A DNA stretch of 64,000 nucleotides from Pegea sp. RAD2-039 (taxonomy: Eukaryota; Chordata; Thaliacea; Salpida; Salpidae): positions 186,001 to 250,000 of the forward strand of contig JAQGEQ010000365.1 in assembly GCA_034620365.1 (NCBI GenBank). The letters are read 5' to 3'. The notes beneath the pieces are model-generated. The model did not search any database. It was given only the letters and a program-made list of their open reading frames with translations, and was not told the DNA's origin. The position numbers and the translations under genes were made by a program. Positions 23,873 through 35,616 of the stretch are shown here, piece by piece (positions within the stretch are counted from its first letter, which is position 1; every line of letters begins with the position of its first letter).

Positions 23873-26800
23873 ATGAATCATATTTTCAGTTTACTTGCTT
23901 TTTTAGTTTTAACATTACTACATACAGAACATGCTTTTGCTAGAAAGTAAGTCGTATAACTTTGAGTTAAAATATTTTGTAGTTTATACAACAAACCAAC
24001 ATCTAATCAACTTTCAGTCAGTACTCTGTATATGTACCTAAAGATATTCGACCTGGACAGCCTATTAACTATGTAGTCAACAACTTGAACACAACAGAAA
24101 CACTTGAGATAACAGGAATTCTATTTAGTAAAACACTTAACATTTCAATTGATGTGGCATTTGTGCAACCAGGTAATTTCTATCAAATGTTAGTTCTTGT
24201 TTAAACTTATTTTAATTTTAACAGGTGCTTCTAAAATGATATCAACTGTGAATGTAAGTGGTTGTTGTCATCAGAATGAACATTACTTACAAAATCTCGT
24301 TTAGATACCAATGGATTTTGATAACAGAGATAATAGTTTAAAGTTGGAAGTAACTGGCTTAAACGCAGATACAGGCGAATTTGTCTTTTCAAATAAAACA
24401 TCAGACTTTATCGTTGCTTTTAAAACACAATCCTTATTTATTCAAACTGATAAAGCAATTTACCAACCGGGTCAGACAAGTAAGTTACAACAACATTTAT
24501 ATTTGAAAAATTTTATTTCTTCATTTCTACAGTTAAATTCAGAGCTGTCAATCTGGATTTCAATTTGAAGCCCTTGAGCCATAATCTGAGTTATGAGATA
24601 ATTGATCCGAAATCAAATATTGTTCTTTTGAAGAAGAATCAAGTTCCAACTCTTGGTGTAGTTAGTGATGAACTACAGATTCATGAAGACTCACCAGTTG
24701 GTGGTTGGAGGATTTTAGTTACCGATGATATAAACGTGAGATAAGAAGAATATTTGAAAGTTTTTTAACTCACAATTTTTTCTAATTTGAAAAAAAGGAA
24801 TTTTCAAAAGAAGCTTTTGTCGATATTAAGGTTTATAAGCTTCCAAAGTTTGAGGTGAAAGTAGAAGTACCATCTTATCACTACAGAACACTTGATGGGT
24901 TTACAGTGAAAATTCAAGCAAAGTAACTTAAGTTTGCTACCTACAAAATTTCATTTAGAGATTTATACTTTTGTAGATATACATACGGAAAGCCAGTGCT
25001 TGGACAAGCATTCTTGCTTGTCAAGATTATAAACCGTTGGATGTATGAGGAAGCCATGATGTTAGATGATGAAGGATTTCCTGTTAAATCTTCTATAAAG
25101 ACAGTTGATATGAAGTTTTTGGTAAAGTCTTAAAATATTAAGAATTCGATGAAAAATTATTTATAAATAAGAAGCTATTTTGACTTTCAAATTTAAGGAA
25201 ATTAAAATATTGAAAACTGTAAAGACAAAATTGAAGAAATCCTCTGATAACAATTATTTGATAATCTTTTGTTTATATTAATTATATTAATTATAAATAT
25301 TACTATAATATTTTTTAAAGCTGTCACTTTATAAATTTTTCGATAGTGTATCAGGTTCTATCTTTTCTTGTTTTATGGTATACGAAACAATTCTCTAACC
25401 GAATATTTTGGTGTTACATAATATTATGTTTAATTCATCATTCAACATTTTTCAAGCCTGGTATACCTTTAATATGTTATTAAAAAGGTGCTGCAAAGAT
25501 AAGTGGTTCCACTTTTAAATCGATTCCATAATACTATTATCCTTCTTGTTTATTGTGGGGTATAGAGAGAAGGTTTAACTAAGAATTCGAACAGAATTGA
25601 CGAAATCTATTGAGAACAATTATTTAAAGTCTTTTTTTGACTTCTTTTAACTATGATTAAAATAGATATAAAAATTTAATTAGATCAAAACGTGATAAAA
25701 ATTTCTAAAAGTTTTCGTTTATAACTAAGAATTAACTTAATAAATTACTTTAAATTATTCAATTAACAGTAAATCGTAATAGAAATTATTTAAAGTTGAT
25801 AACTAAGAATGAATTACTTTAAAATTATTTCAAAATATTTAATCAGAATTTCACTGGAGAGGCAGAAATGTTTGTAAGTACCAAAGATCTAGAGGATATG
25901 GGATGGAAAGAGAACAGAAACCTTTTAGTGAAAGTCTATGGAATGGTTCTGGAAGCGTTTACTGATATCAAATTCGATGCTGAAGAAACTATTAACTTAG
26001 AAGAACAAAGTATTAAAATTGCAAGCTTGTATAGTCCTAAAGTTTGTAAACCTGGTTTAATGTATACAGCTTATGTAAGTAACTGTTGCTTTGTGGTTTG
26101 AGTTTGATAACTTATTTATTGTTTTAGTTAAAAGTTTCTGAGATGGATGAAAAGTTGATTCAAGAATCATTTAGAGAAGGAAATAAAGTTTTATTCGAAG
26201 CAGAAACTAAAAGGTAATTGCTGAAAGTTTCATGAAATTTTTAAAGTAATTTCAAAGATGAAAATTTGATTTTTAATTTTTTGATTTTTCAAGAGAGCCT
26301 TTTTATGGTCCATATCCATCTTTAATAAAACCTCCTTTAACAACCACTGAGCCTCAAGATATAATTACTGAAGAGATCTTTGACATTCTACCTGATGGAA
26401 CAGTAATAATAAATTATGAGGTTCCAGACGTGAAGTTTTATCGTGTTCAGTTTACAGTAAGACCCAATTTACAACCATAACTGAAAGTAAACTTAAAATA
26501 AATACTTCTTACTAAACTATCAAAAATATCAACTGATCGAACTTTAATATTAACTTATATCATTTAGGCTTCTATAAATGGATCAAAATCAGTTCCAAAA
26601 CTGTATTGGAGTGCGCGACCAGCAGAATCGCCATCAAATACTTATATTCAAATCATAACTAATGAAACGACATTTGAACCTGAAACAAAAGCGAGATTTA
26701 CTGTTAGATCAAACACTGTTATCAGAAAACTTTTGTTTACTGTAAGTTTAATTTGAAAAAATATTGAAGTTAAATATATAACTCTCAATTTTATCATATT

Positions 26801-29800
26801 TTCAAGATTTAGTTGTTTGAAATACTATTTATTTATTACAATAAATGTGAAGGAGGGTACCTGAAGAGAGCACCTCCCGCTAACACACATTCTCACAACT
26901 AACATCTATTAAGTCAACAATATAGAAAGTAAAAGATGTAACACATGGTATTTCGATATCACCCAAGGCCATATAACATTGAACAATTACATGAAATGCT
27001 AATAATATGAAAAAGAGAAAAATTCACAGTTTATAAATGAGAATGTTGGCAATATTATAACGGTTCAACTACTTCTTGAACAACGCGAGTGACTCCGACA
27101 TGACAATGTCTGAAATTTTACGCATTTAAATAATAGAACACATTTAGTACATCTATGTGTAATCATTAGCTTGAATAAATTTCTATTATTATTAATTCGT
27201 TAAAAATATCTTATAACTTAAAAAAAACTAATAATGGTTTTAATTTTAGATCAAATCAAGAAAGAATATTCTGTCTGATCAACAAATCACATATGACAGC
27301 AACTCAAAATCAGTGAACTTTGAACTTTTGATCACTCGTCAAATGTCACCATCAGCTACTATTTTAGTATCTTATGTGAGACAAGACGGTGAGATTGTAG
27401 CAGATTACATCACAATTACTGTTGGTGTTTCATTAGAAAATAAAGTAAGTTGTTCAACTAACATAAAACAATTCACTTTTTAAATAATCACAACTTGCAT
27501 TATCTGAATTATAATTGTATTAGAAAAATATGATGGATTTAGTGAGACGAATAAACTTTTTTAGATTTTTGGTTAAAATCAATATTTTTGAATTATGAAT
27601 GCCTGGGGTTAGAAGTTTGTCAAAAATCTGCAGTAACCTCTAATTTTTGCAGCAATTAATATCTTAAAATAAATTTTATTTATAGCTTATGAAGTCAGTT
27701 ATATCGCCCAAAGCATGCATTGTGTTTTGGAAACATACTTTTCTGCAATGAAAATAGATTTTATCTAAAATTTTGATAAAAACTAATATTTTTTACTTTT
27801 CATTAAGGTTAATGTTGAAAGCTCTACCAACAACACAGATGCAGGGAGTAATGTAAAACTTTCAGTCCAAACTTCTGAAGCTGGGAGTTATGTTGGATTG
27901 AAAGCCATCGATAAAAGCGTTTTACTTTTGAAATCAGCGAATGAAATATCAATGACCGAAGTAAATGATTTGTTGAAATTTCTTCAATTTATTTGAAACA
28001 TTCAAAAAGTTTCATTTATCTATTTATTAATTTCTTATTTTTTATGATTTTTTTCAATTAATAATAAAGATTAAATAAAGATTCTTGTTTTCAGGTGAAA
28101 GATGATATCAGGCGTTATACAGAACAGTTCAGTTGGATGAATTCTTACAGATGGTTTTGGTGGCCGATGTCTAATGACGGATTGGACGCTGAGGAGATTT
28201 TTTATTTCAGTAATATTGAAGTTTTAACAGATGCCAATCTCTATTCAAGAAGTAACAATTCATTTAATTTATTCAATGTGTAAAAAGTCACTTTTTTAGG
28301 GGTTGAGTTTTCCCCTATAGGACCGTATGGAGGAACATCCATTATTGCAGAGCCAGCTAGCCTGCGAGATCTTAAAACTGGAACAGTAGAAAGCAAACCA
28401 AGAACTTATTTTCCTGAAACTTGGTTATGGGAAGAACAAATTTCAGAGTTGGTATTTTTTCGATTTTGTTATGAAAACTGAAATGTTTTTTTAATAGTGA
28501 TGAAGGTATAGCAAGTTTTAATACCACTGCACCTGATACTATTACTTCTTGGGTTCTAAGTACATTTTCGGTGTCCAAAAATTATGGTTTGGGTATAGCA
28601 GACACATCACAAGTAATTCGAAACTGAGTTTGTTTGTAACATTCAAAAAATCAAACTTATTCAAGCATACATTCGAAACATTTTGAAAAAATTTAACTTT
28701 GGTGTTTTAAAACAAAATATTTTTAGAATCAAAGATAAAATTCAAGTTTTAGAACTCTAAATTAAATATCTTCAAAAAGAAAATTTTGTTGAATCAACTT
28801 TACTATTTTCCTGGTTTTACAGATTACAGTTTTTAGAAACTTTTTTATCAACTTAAATGTTCCATTGAAAGTAACTAGAGGAGAGATCATTATTGTTCAA
28901 GCAATTATCTTCAACTATTTCAAGATGGATTTGGAAGTAATTTCATTTAACAAGCAAAATTTATTTCTAATTTTAGTTTTAGAAAAGAACTTAATTAATC
29001 ATCGTAAAAACTAATTCAAAATATAAAAATGAATTTTAGGTAGTAGTCAAATTGGAAGAAAACTCAAATGGATTCGAACTAATCATGCCAGTTGATGATG
29101 AAGCAGTTGCTGGTAGAATTCGTCGAATTAAAATTCGTGCAGAAGATCAATATTCAATATCTTTCCCATTGAAGATGAATCAAATTGGAGAAATTGATAT
29201 TCAAGTATCTGCATCATCAGTAGTTGCAGCTGATTCATTGATTAGAAAGATTTCTGTGAAGGTATCTGATGTCAATATTTTTATGTTTTTTTTTGCAACA
29301 AATCTTTTGTAAAAGCCTGAAGGTCTTCAACAATGTTCGTCTCAATCTGTCTTAATCAGACGTGATAGTAGAACAAGTAGACTTTCAAACAGCTACTAGT
29401 TTTTACCACAAAAATATTTTTTATTTTTTTAGCCTGAGGGTATTCAACAATGTTTCTCTGAATCAGCTTTGATAAAACGAGATGTTTCAACGAAAGAAGA
29501 TACTGTCACTGAATTTGATGTAAAGATACCTCTTAATATTGTTCCTGGCTCAGCAAACATGAAACTCTATATTTATGGTCAGTAACCTCTTACTGTCTAA
29601 AGTTGATTTGTAATATTTCAAAAATATAAAAAACCAACTCTAACTAAATATCGTCTAGAAATTTATTTTTTATTTAATACAATAAATGCGAAGGAGGGTG
29701 TCTGAAAAGAGCACCTCTCGCTAACACACATTCTCACAAATAACAACTATTAAGTCAAAAATATAGAAAGCAAAAGATGTAATACATGGCATTTCAGTAG

Positions 29801-32800
29801 TCCTCTAAACATATAACAGTTAACAATTACATAGAATGTTAATAATATAGAAACAGAAAAAAAAATCACAGTTTAGAAATTATAGTGTTAGTAATATTAA
29901 TATAGTTCAACTTCTTCTTGAACAACGCGAGTGACTCCGACATGACAATGTCTGATGGCAGCTGGTTCTATCTACTAATTGTGCGGTATGAGAAAAAATT
30001 CAATCTGACCATTGTATTTGTATTTGAAGGAGATATAATGGGAAGTACCAGAAGTAATTTAGGAAGTTTACTTCGAGAACCAACCGGTTGTGGAGAACAA
30101 AATATGATGTCATTTGCTCCTGATGTCTTTGTGACTTTGTATCTTCGAAATGCTGGAATATTAGATGAAGAAACTAAAGAAACTGCTTACAAGCATTTCT
30201 TACAAGGATACCAAAACCAACTGAAGTAAGTTGAAGAAAAACCTTTTTTGAAACAAGTAAATATCAGATAAATTATTAGGTTTATTTCAACTATCTACTT
30301 ATTGTGACAATCTAACAGTTTTCTATTGAATATAAGAACTTAATCAAGTTTTCAGATCATCTTGAAATCTTTGAAAACTTTTTCCAAATTATCTTAATTT
30401 AAAAGAACAATTTTAAAAGTAGTTTGAGTTATTATCAGAGACTCTTTTGTATCTATCTGCATCCAGTTTATTAATTAGTAGTTCATTCATCTCCACTTTA
30501 TCAATATTAATTTGATTTAGTTGAAAAAATGTCAATTTCTTTTGTAGTTATCGCCACCCAGACGGTTCTTACAGTGCTTTTGGTGAACGAGATGAGTCAG
30601 GAAGCTTGTGGTTGACTGCATTTGTTGTTAAATGTTTTAAACAAGCTGGACTAGTTCGTCCAGAGATGCAGGAACAATTGAGTCGTAATATTGAAGATGC
30701 AGTGTCTTTCATATTCTCACAAATAAATAAAGATGGAAGCTTTAAAGAGCCAGGCAGTGTCAATTCACGATCCATTCAAGTGAGTAGAAACATTCATTCA
30801 AAGTTCTTTCCACAAAATAATTTTAAAGGGTGGAGTTGACAGCCCAATAACTATGGCTGCTTATGCTTTAATCTCATTAACTGAGATTGGAATGCCAACA
30901 GGAGGTCGCAAAGATGAAGATAAAAAGGTTTTTTTGTTGACAGAATATTTGATTTACGTTTTTTTCAACTCTTTCTTCTGTAGATGCAAAATATTGCTTC
31001 TGCTCGTTCGTTTCTTGAAGACAATCTTGATAGCATAAAATCATCTCCATTTGCTCTTTCTATTGTGACGTATGCTCTTTATACAAGCGAAAGTTCGAGA
31101 GCTGATGAGGCGTTTGAAGCTCTTGAACAATTAGCTGTTATTTCTGGTATTTTTTTTTAAATTGATTTAAATTATTTTATAAAGTTTTCTAAGAACTTAA
31201 AGTATCTTGAACAGATGAACAAAATGAGAATATATAACAATAATTAGTTAGAATCTTTTATATTTAAACTTCAGTTTAAAATTTATCTCTCTCTCGTAGT
31301 CTTAAAATTATCAAAATTTTGTGAAAAATGTTTCTTGAAACAGTAAACTTCTAGTTCATTTTTTTAATTAAATGATTGCTTGTATATCTTGATAAATAAT
31401 TCTATCTATTACTTGTATCTATGTTATTTGGTTTTTACTTTTTCTTCAAATCATTTGCGCTTACAATTTAGTTGGGTGTGTCTCTCTTACTTTCATTACA
31501 AGATCACTTTTATCTTCTTTGTTCAGTTTTCGTTTCAAGTTTTTATTTAAAATACAAATTTCGAAAAACTCTTTTTAATAATCTTCTTTTGAAATATTTC
31601 TCAACTAATTTAATAGATGGAAATAAATACTGGAACGAGAACGAAGCCTTTTCTTCCAAATATAGTAATGAGTTTCGACCTTCATTTTACAAACCTCCCA
31701 GTAATGATATCGAGATGACTGCTTATGCTCTCTTATCTTATGTGAGAAGAGGAGATCTAATGGCAACTCTTCCAGTACTTAAATGGCTTGCATCAAAACG
31801 AAATGAGTTTGGTGGTTACTCCAGCACTCAAGTATGTTTCAAAGATATAGTTTATTATAAAGTCATTTAAAAAAATTCATAAGTTTCATTCAAAACGGTT
31901 TTGATTGGCTCTAACATTTCTAAATGTTTAAATATTAAATCATTCTTTAGAATACAGTGATTGCTATTCAAGCTATGTCAGAAGTTGCTGCCATGTTTGT
32001 TGGTGAAAGCCAAGATATGGTGGTTACAGCTGAAAAAGATGGTATAGAACAGAGCTTCAAAATAATGAGTTACAATTCGATGGTTCTAAACAGAATCGAT
32101 GTAAGATTTTTTATCTATATTTATTATCTCTGAGTTTCGCTTAATTTAGGAAACAAGTATTTGTTAAAATTTTTATTCTATAAATTACTTTATAGTGATG
32201 TAACGAATATTTTGAAAATTTCAAACTTTTGAAATATTTATTTAGTTCCCTGCTACTGACGGTAAAGTAAAGATAGAAGCTTCAGGAGTTGGAGTTGCAG
32301 TTGCACAAATGTCAACTTGTTACAATGTCGACGAATCACCATTTTCTGATTCTCCTTTTGATTGTAAGATTCAAATAAGTGATGAAAATGTCAACTTTGC
32401 AGCTTTGACGTTTTGTTGCAGGTAATTATAAAACTATTAAATGTTTGAAATAAGTTTTTGAATTTGTTACTTTTTCGTATCAAATTTTTATCTGCAATAG
32501 ACACTGTAAAAGTTGAAAACCATTTTTATTTATTTATTACAATAAATGCAAAGGAGGGTGCCTGAAGAGAGCACCTCTCGCTAACACACATTCTCACAAA
32601 TAACATCTATTTAGTTAGAAATATAAAAAGTAAAAGATGTAACACATGGCATTTCAGTAGTCCTCAAAACATATAGCAGTGAACAATTACGTAGAATCTT
32701 AATAATATAAAAATGAAATTTTCATTGTTTAAAAAGTAACTAATTTAAAAACATTTAAAAAACAGATAACCTCAAACTAATTGTTAACAGTTTATAAATA

Positions 32801-35524
32801 GAAAGAAAATAGATGCTAAGAAAATAGAAGTATTAGAAAGTTGAAAAAATATAAACTCTTAAAAAAATTGGAGAAAATTATTAAGAAAATAAATTAATAA
32901 AATCTTTTGTTTCAGATTAAAGAACTCTTCTGATAACTCCACTGGAATGCTTCTTTACGAAATCAACCTTCCAAACGGGTTCAGTGTCAATCTTGATGAC
33001 GAAATCACAAGAAATCGTGAAGCAAAACTTATAGAGTTTAAAAAAGGAAGTGCCAATTATTATTACGACGAGGTAAATTATTTCTTGATGAATTTATCAT
33101 AACAGAAATTATCTTTGAGAGTAAACCTGCTTGATACAATTTTTAATAATTCTTAGCTATCCCAAGGAAATGAAATCTGTGCAACAACTCAAATGAAAAG
33201 GTATCAACAAATAGCTGGAAGCAAGCCACCAACCATCACTGTTCAAGATTATTACCAACCAGGTACAACTACTTCTTATATCAAAGTGCTTTTCTCATTT
33301 GAAGATTCTCAAATTCGCTTTCGTATTTAATCAAGAGTAAAAACCCATTTTGTATCAAATAATATTTTTGAAATTTTGTAAATTTAGTTTATTTACTTTT
33401 GTATCTAAAAGTTAAATTAGATAAAATCTCATTTCTTAGTTTTAAATTTTGTTGTTGTTTCTGCAAACTGCTGAAAGAAATGATAAGTTTTGAATACTGA
33501 ATGTTTAAGTTTAATTTTTGATTTAATTGTGTTGTTGATTACTGATTATATCAATTTATATTTGCTGTAGGATAAGCTTTCATCTTTTAGTAATATTTCC
33601 TCAGTTTTGTTTTTATGAAGATAATACTTTTGATAAAAATGAATTTCAGAAATTACTTCTCAAAAGCACTTTTGTACTTTTTTATAATTTTGGTTACAAA
33701 AACACAACTTTCAATAACAATAAAATTCTTGATTAAAATTTATTTAAAAACATTTTCACGACTGCCTATGGTTACGCTACATTTATTTGTTCAACAGAAC
33801 GACGTTTCTTGGCCAAATACTCAATTGCAGCTTTGGAACAAACTACAGTTTGCAGCATATGTGGATCAGACTGCGCTGGTTGTCCTGGTAACTATTACAT
33901 CATTCACAACGTTTACTTAAAAATCATAATTTGAATATTTCTTTCAAAACCACATGGTACTTAAAATCCTTTTTTTAACAATCAGCTGCTTATCTCAGCG
34001 AATGGAAGATAAAGATTCCGTGTATGTCTTACTGCTCTAAAAAAGGTGAATTTTCTTATTATGAACGCGACTGCTTCGATCCTGGCATGAAAAAAAATGT
34101 TGCTGTTAGTAAATGTGGTTTGGTAAGAAAACCTTACAAGAAAGTTACTTGTAAGAAAAACATGCTACCATACTGTCCAGGTAATCTCAAAAGTTTTATT
34201 TTTTTATGGAATGATTCATTAAATATGTTTTTAGATTTAATTGAAGGTTTATGGGGTACTGACTACGACTCCAATAAAATATATCGTAATAAAAAAATCG
34301 TAACAGGCTGTACTAGAATGAGAAATATTTATCAACTTTTGATGTATTTTCCGAGGCAAAGTGCTCCAAGTGAACTTGGTTTTAAAGGAATTCCATGTAA
34401 GAAATGTTTTTGGTGAAAAATATGAAAGAATTAAAGTTTTGTAAACAAAACCATTTTAACCTTAAGATAAATAAAATCAATGGCTTTAGTTTGAAGCAGA
34501 TTTCGATTCAACCTAATTGTAGCTTCGATTTCTAGCTTGTTTATTTTATCTAAACAAATACTCAACTTTTCATTATCTTATTTCATTAATTTTTAAACAG
34601 GTGTAACACTTGAATCAAATGATTATTTATCTTGCTCGAGTAAACTCTTCGAACAAGTTGATATTAATCTTGGATTAACAGTCTCTTTGCTTGTTTATGT
34701 AAATAAGTTTCCCACTAACAAAGTTACAACAATATTTAGTTATGGTTCAAAGCTTGTAGGAACACCTACTTTTGAATTGAAAAGTACTTTTTGGTAAGTT
34801 CGACTTCTTTGAAATTTATTTTAGATTTCAATAAAATAATCTGAGATGTTTTAATGTTCAAGTCTTTTACAGGTCATCAAAATACGTCATCTTCAGTGCT
34901 AGTGTTGGATATTACGAATACAGAACAACTAGAATATCAAGCAAGTAAGCAGCTACAAATTTAAATTTCTTTTTTAGTAATTAGCCTTCTTTGTAATATT
35001 TAAAACAATCATTAATTAAAGATTTAATTTATCAGACAACTTCTTAATAAATGGAATCAAATACTTGTAACTTGGAGCTTAAGAGGCCATTCGGTTTATA
35101 TTAATGGTCAAAAACAAGGCATTGATTATTCATACGCGTCTAGACGAATCAATCAAGTACCAAGCGACGGTGAATTTCTCCTTGGCAAGTCTATAAGAAG
35201 CAGATTTTTTGAAGGTAAATTGATTTAATTTGATTCTTTCTTTTCAATTATTTTATTTATTTGATAGAAAATTTGGACGGTTACTTTTCTGGCCTTGCCG
35301 GTTGGAATAGAAAGTTTAGTGGTGATGATGCTTTACAGACTTACAATTTCTTCAAGAAAATGTTGGTGGAAGCTAATGATGATATTGAACCTATTTTGAC
35401 TTCTCGAATGCAAAACTATTTATCTTCTCCACTTAGAGGAAATGGAAAAGCTTCTTGCTTTTCTAAAGAGATGACATTAAGAGAATTGAAGAAACTTCGA
35501 GTTAATTGTTCTCCTTATTACTAG
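23873..35524 (+). CDS. TEP gene C: full-length thioester-containing protein with TSP1- and LamG-like C-terminus
   Basis: Thirty-five exons summing to 1815 codons: 23873-23946, 24018-24172, 24225-24253, 24305-24479, 24533-24735, 24798-24922, 24977-25121, 25847-26074, 26128-26213, 26294-26456, 26568-26741, 27250-27444, 27808-27960, 28095-28251, 28300-28447, 28498-28612, 28823-28936, 29040-29261, 29433-29577, 30030-30225, 30548-30779, 30829-30927, 30984-31146, 31617-31831, 31951-32100, 32246-32421, 32916-33072, 33157-33262, 33798-33887, 33986-34180, 34235-34396, 34601-34793, 34873-34944, 35036-35214, 35268-35524. Signal peptide [18 protein letters not shown] hallmarks [32 protein letters not shown]; thioester [10 protein letters not shown] at residues 956-959; TED motif [20 protein letters not shown]. 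This family opsonises or traps targets covalently after cleavage. The TED residue aligned with the catalytic His of C3 is Ser ([10 protein letters not shown]), as far as a by-eye alignment allows. Three antisense LINE tails sit in its introns. The family is certain; the extension is assigned by motif. Confidence 0.93.
26828..27113 (-). mobile_element. 5'-truncated LINE copy in intron of gene C
   Basis: Non-coding LINE 3' end, antisense to C. It reads on the minus strand from the end of the RT ORF (complement of gacatgacaatgtc at the right) to a 3' end near ATTTATTGTAATAAAT. Shared blocks such as aacaacgcgagtgactccga link it to the copies at 29661, 45919 and 50895. Confidence 0.8.
29316..29399 (+). 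pseudogene. vestigial exon (decoy) copied from gene B inside an intron of gene C
   Basis: Directly upstream of the true CUB exon of C (29433-29577) lies a second, B-like version of the same exon with its own acceptor. It begins [12 protein letters not shown] and runs into an in-frame TAG at 29397-29399. It is the tail of a tract of about 311 bp that matches B at 18752-19062 across exon, intron and exon start. Use of this acceptor would truncate C before the thioester. Confidence 0.75.
29661..30016 (-). mobile_element. 5'-truncated LINE copy in intron of gene C
   Basis: Longest of the intronic tails. On the minus strand it still encodes the RT C-terminus ([13 protein letters not shown], then a TAG in place of Trp, then [20 protein letters not shown]), followed by the 3' UTR and an ATTTATT-type end. 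It ends 13 bp before the thioester exon of C. Confidence 0.85.
30089..30100 (+). other. intact thioester site CGEQ of gene C
   Basis: The codons for Cys-Gly-Glu-Gln sit in the context [19 protein letters not shown]. In this family the Cys thiol and the Gln side chain form the internal thioester. C is the only complete TEP in the window that keeps it. The exon begins 14 bp after an inserted LINE tail that supplies part of the acceptor region. Confidence 0.95.
32523..32712 (-). mobile_element. 5'-truncated LINE copy in intron of gene C
   Basis: 3' UTR portion only: tatttattacaataaatgc, then agagcacctctcgctaacac and acacatggcatttcagtagt. Same family and same antisense orientation as the other copies. 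Confidence 0.8.
33259..33330 (+). other. alternative terminal tail of gene C
   Basis: Donor read-through after DYYQP gives [20 protein letters not shown] and RI, ending at the TAA at 33328-33330. It is identical in protein sequence to the tails of A and B. If used, C would end as a conventional-length TEP without Cys motif, TSP1 and LamG. Confidence 0.5.
33798..35524 (+). other. gene C C-terminal extension: Cys motif, TSP1-like, LamG-like
   Basis: Cys motif exon 33798-33887 ([11 protein letters not shown]). TSP1-like exon 33986-34180 with the order [27 protein letters not shown]. The LamG-like region runs from 34235 to the stop, with [31 protein letters not shown] and [19 protein letters not shown]. 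The exon borders and phases match those of B and D. Confidence 0.77.
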
Positions 35525-35610
35525 TAGATTCATTATAAACATTCAAATATAATCTAATACCGAATATATAAAAAGCATGAAAAGTATTATTAAAGTTTCA
35601 TTTAAGTATT

Positions 35611-35616
35611 AATAAA
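35611..35616 (+). promoter_or_regulatory. poly(A) signal of gene C
   Basis: AATAAA 87 bp downstream of the stop codon of C. Confidence 0.6.

Noticed and set aside
25250-25620. Possible insertion in an intron of gene C flanked by similar sequences of about 45 bp
   Set aside because: The flanks resemble each other only loosely and no element ends or coding remnants could be recognised.
29316-29399. The B-like exon as the true CUB exon of gene C
   Set aside because: It runs into an in-frame TAG, whereas 29433-29577 is open, in phase and matches the paralogues to its end.
13623-35524. Genes B and C as a single giant gene
   Set aside because: Each has its own signal peptide, full domain series, stop codon and poly(A) signal, and C starts 1.47 kb after B ends.
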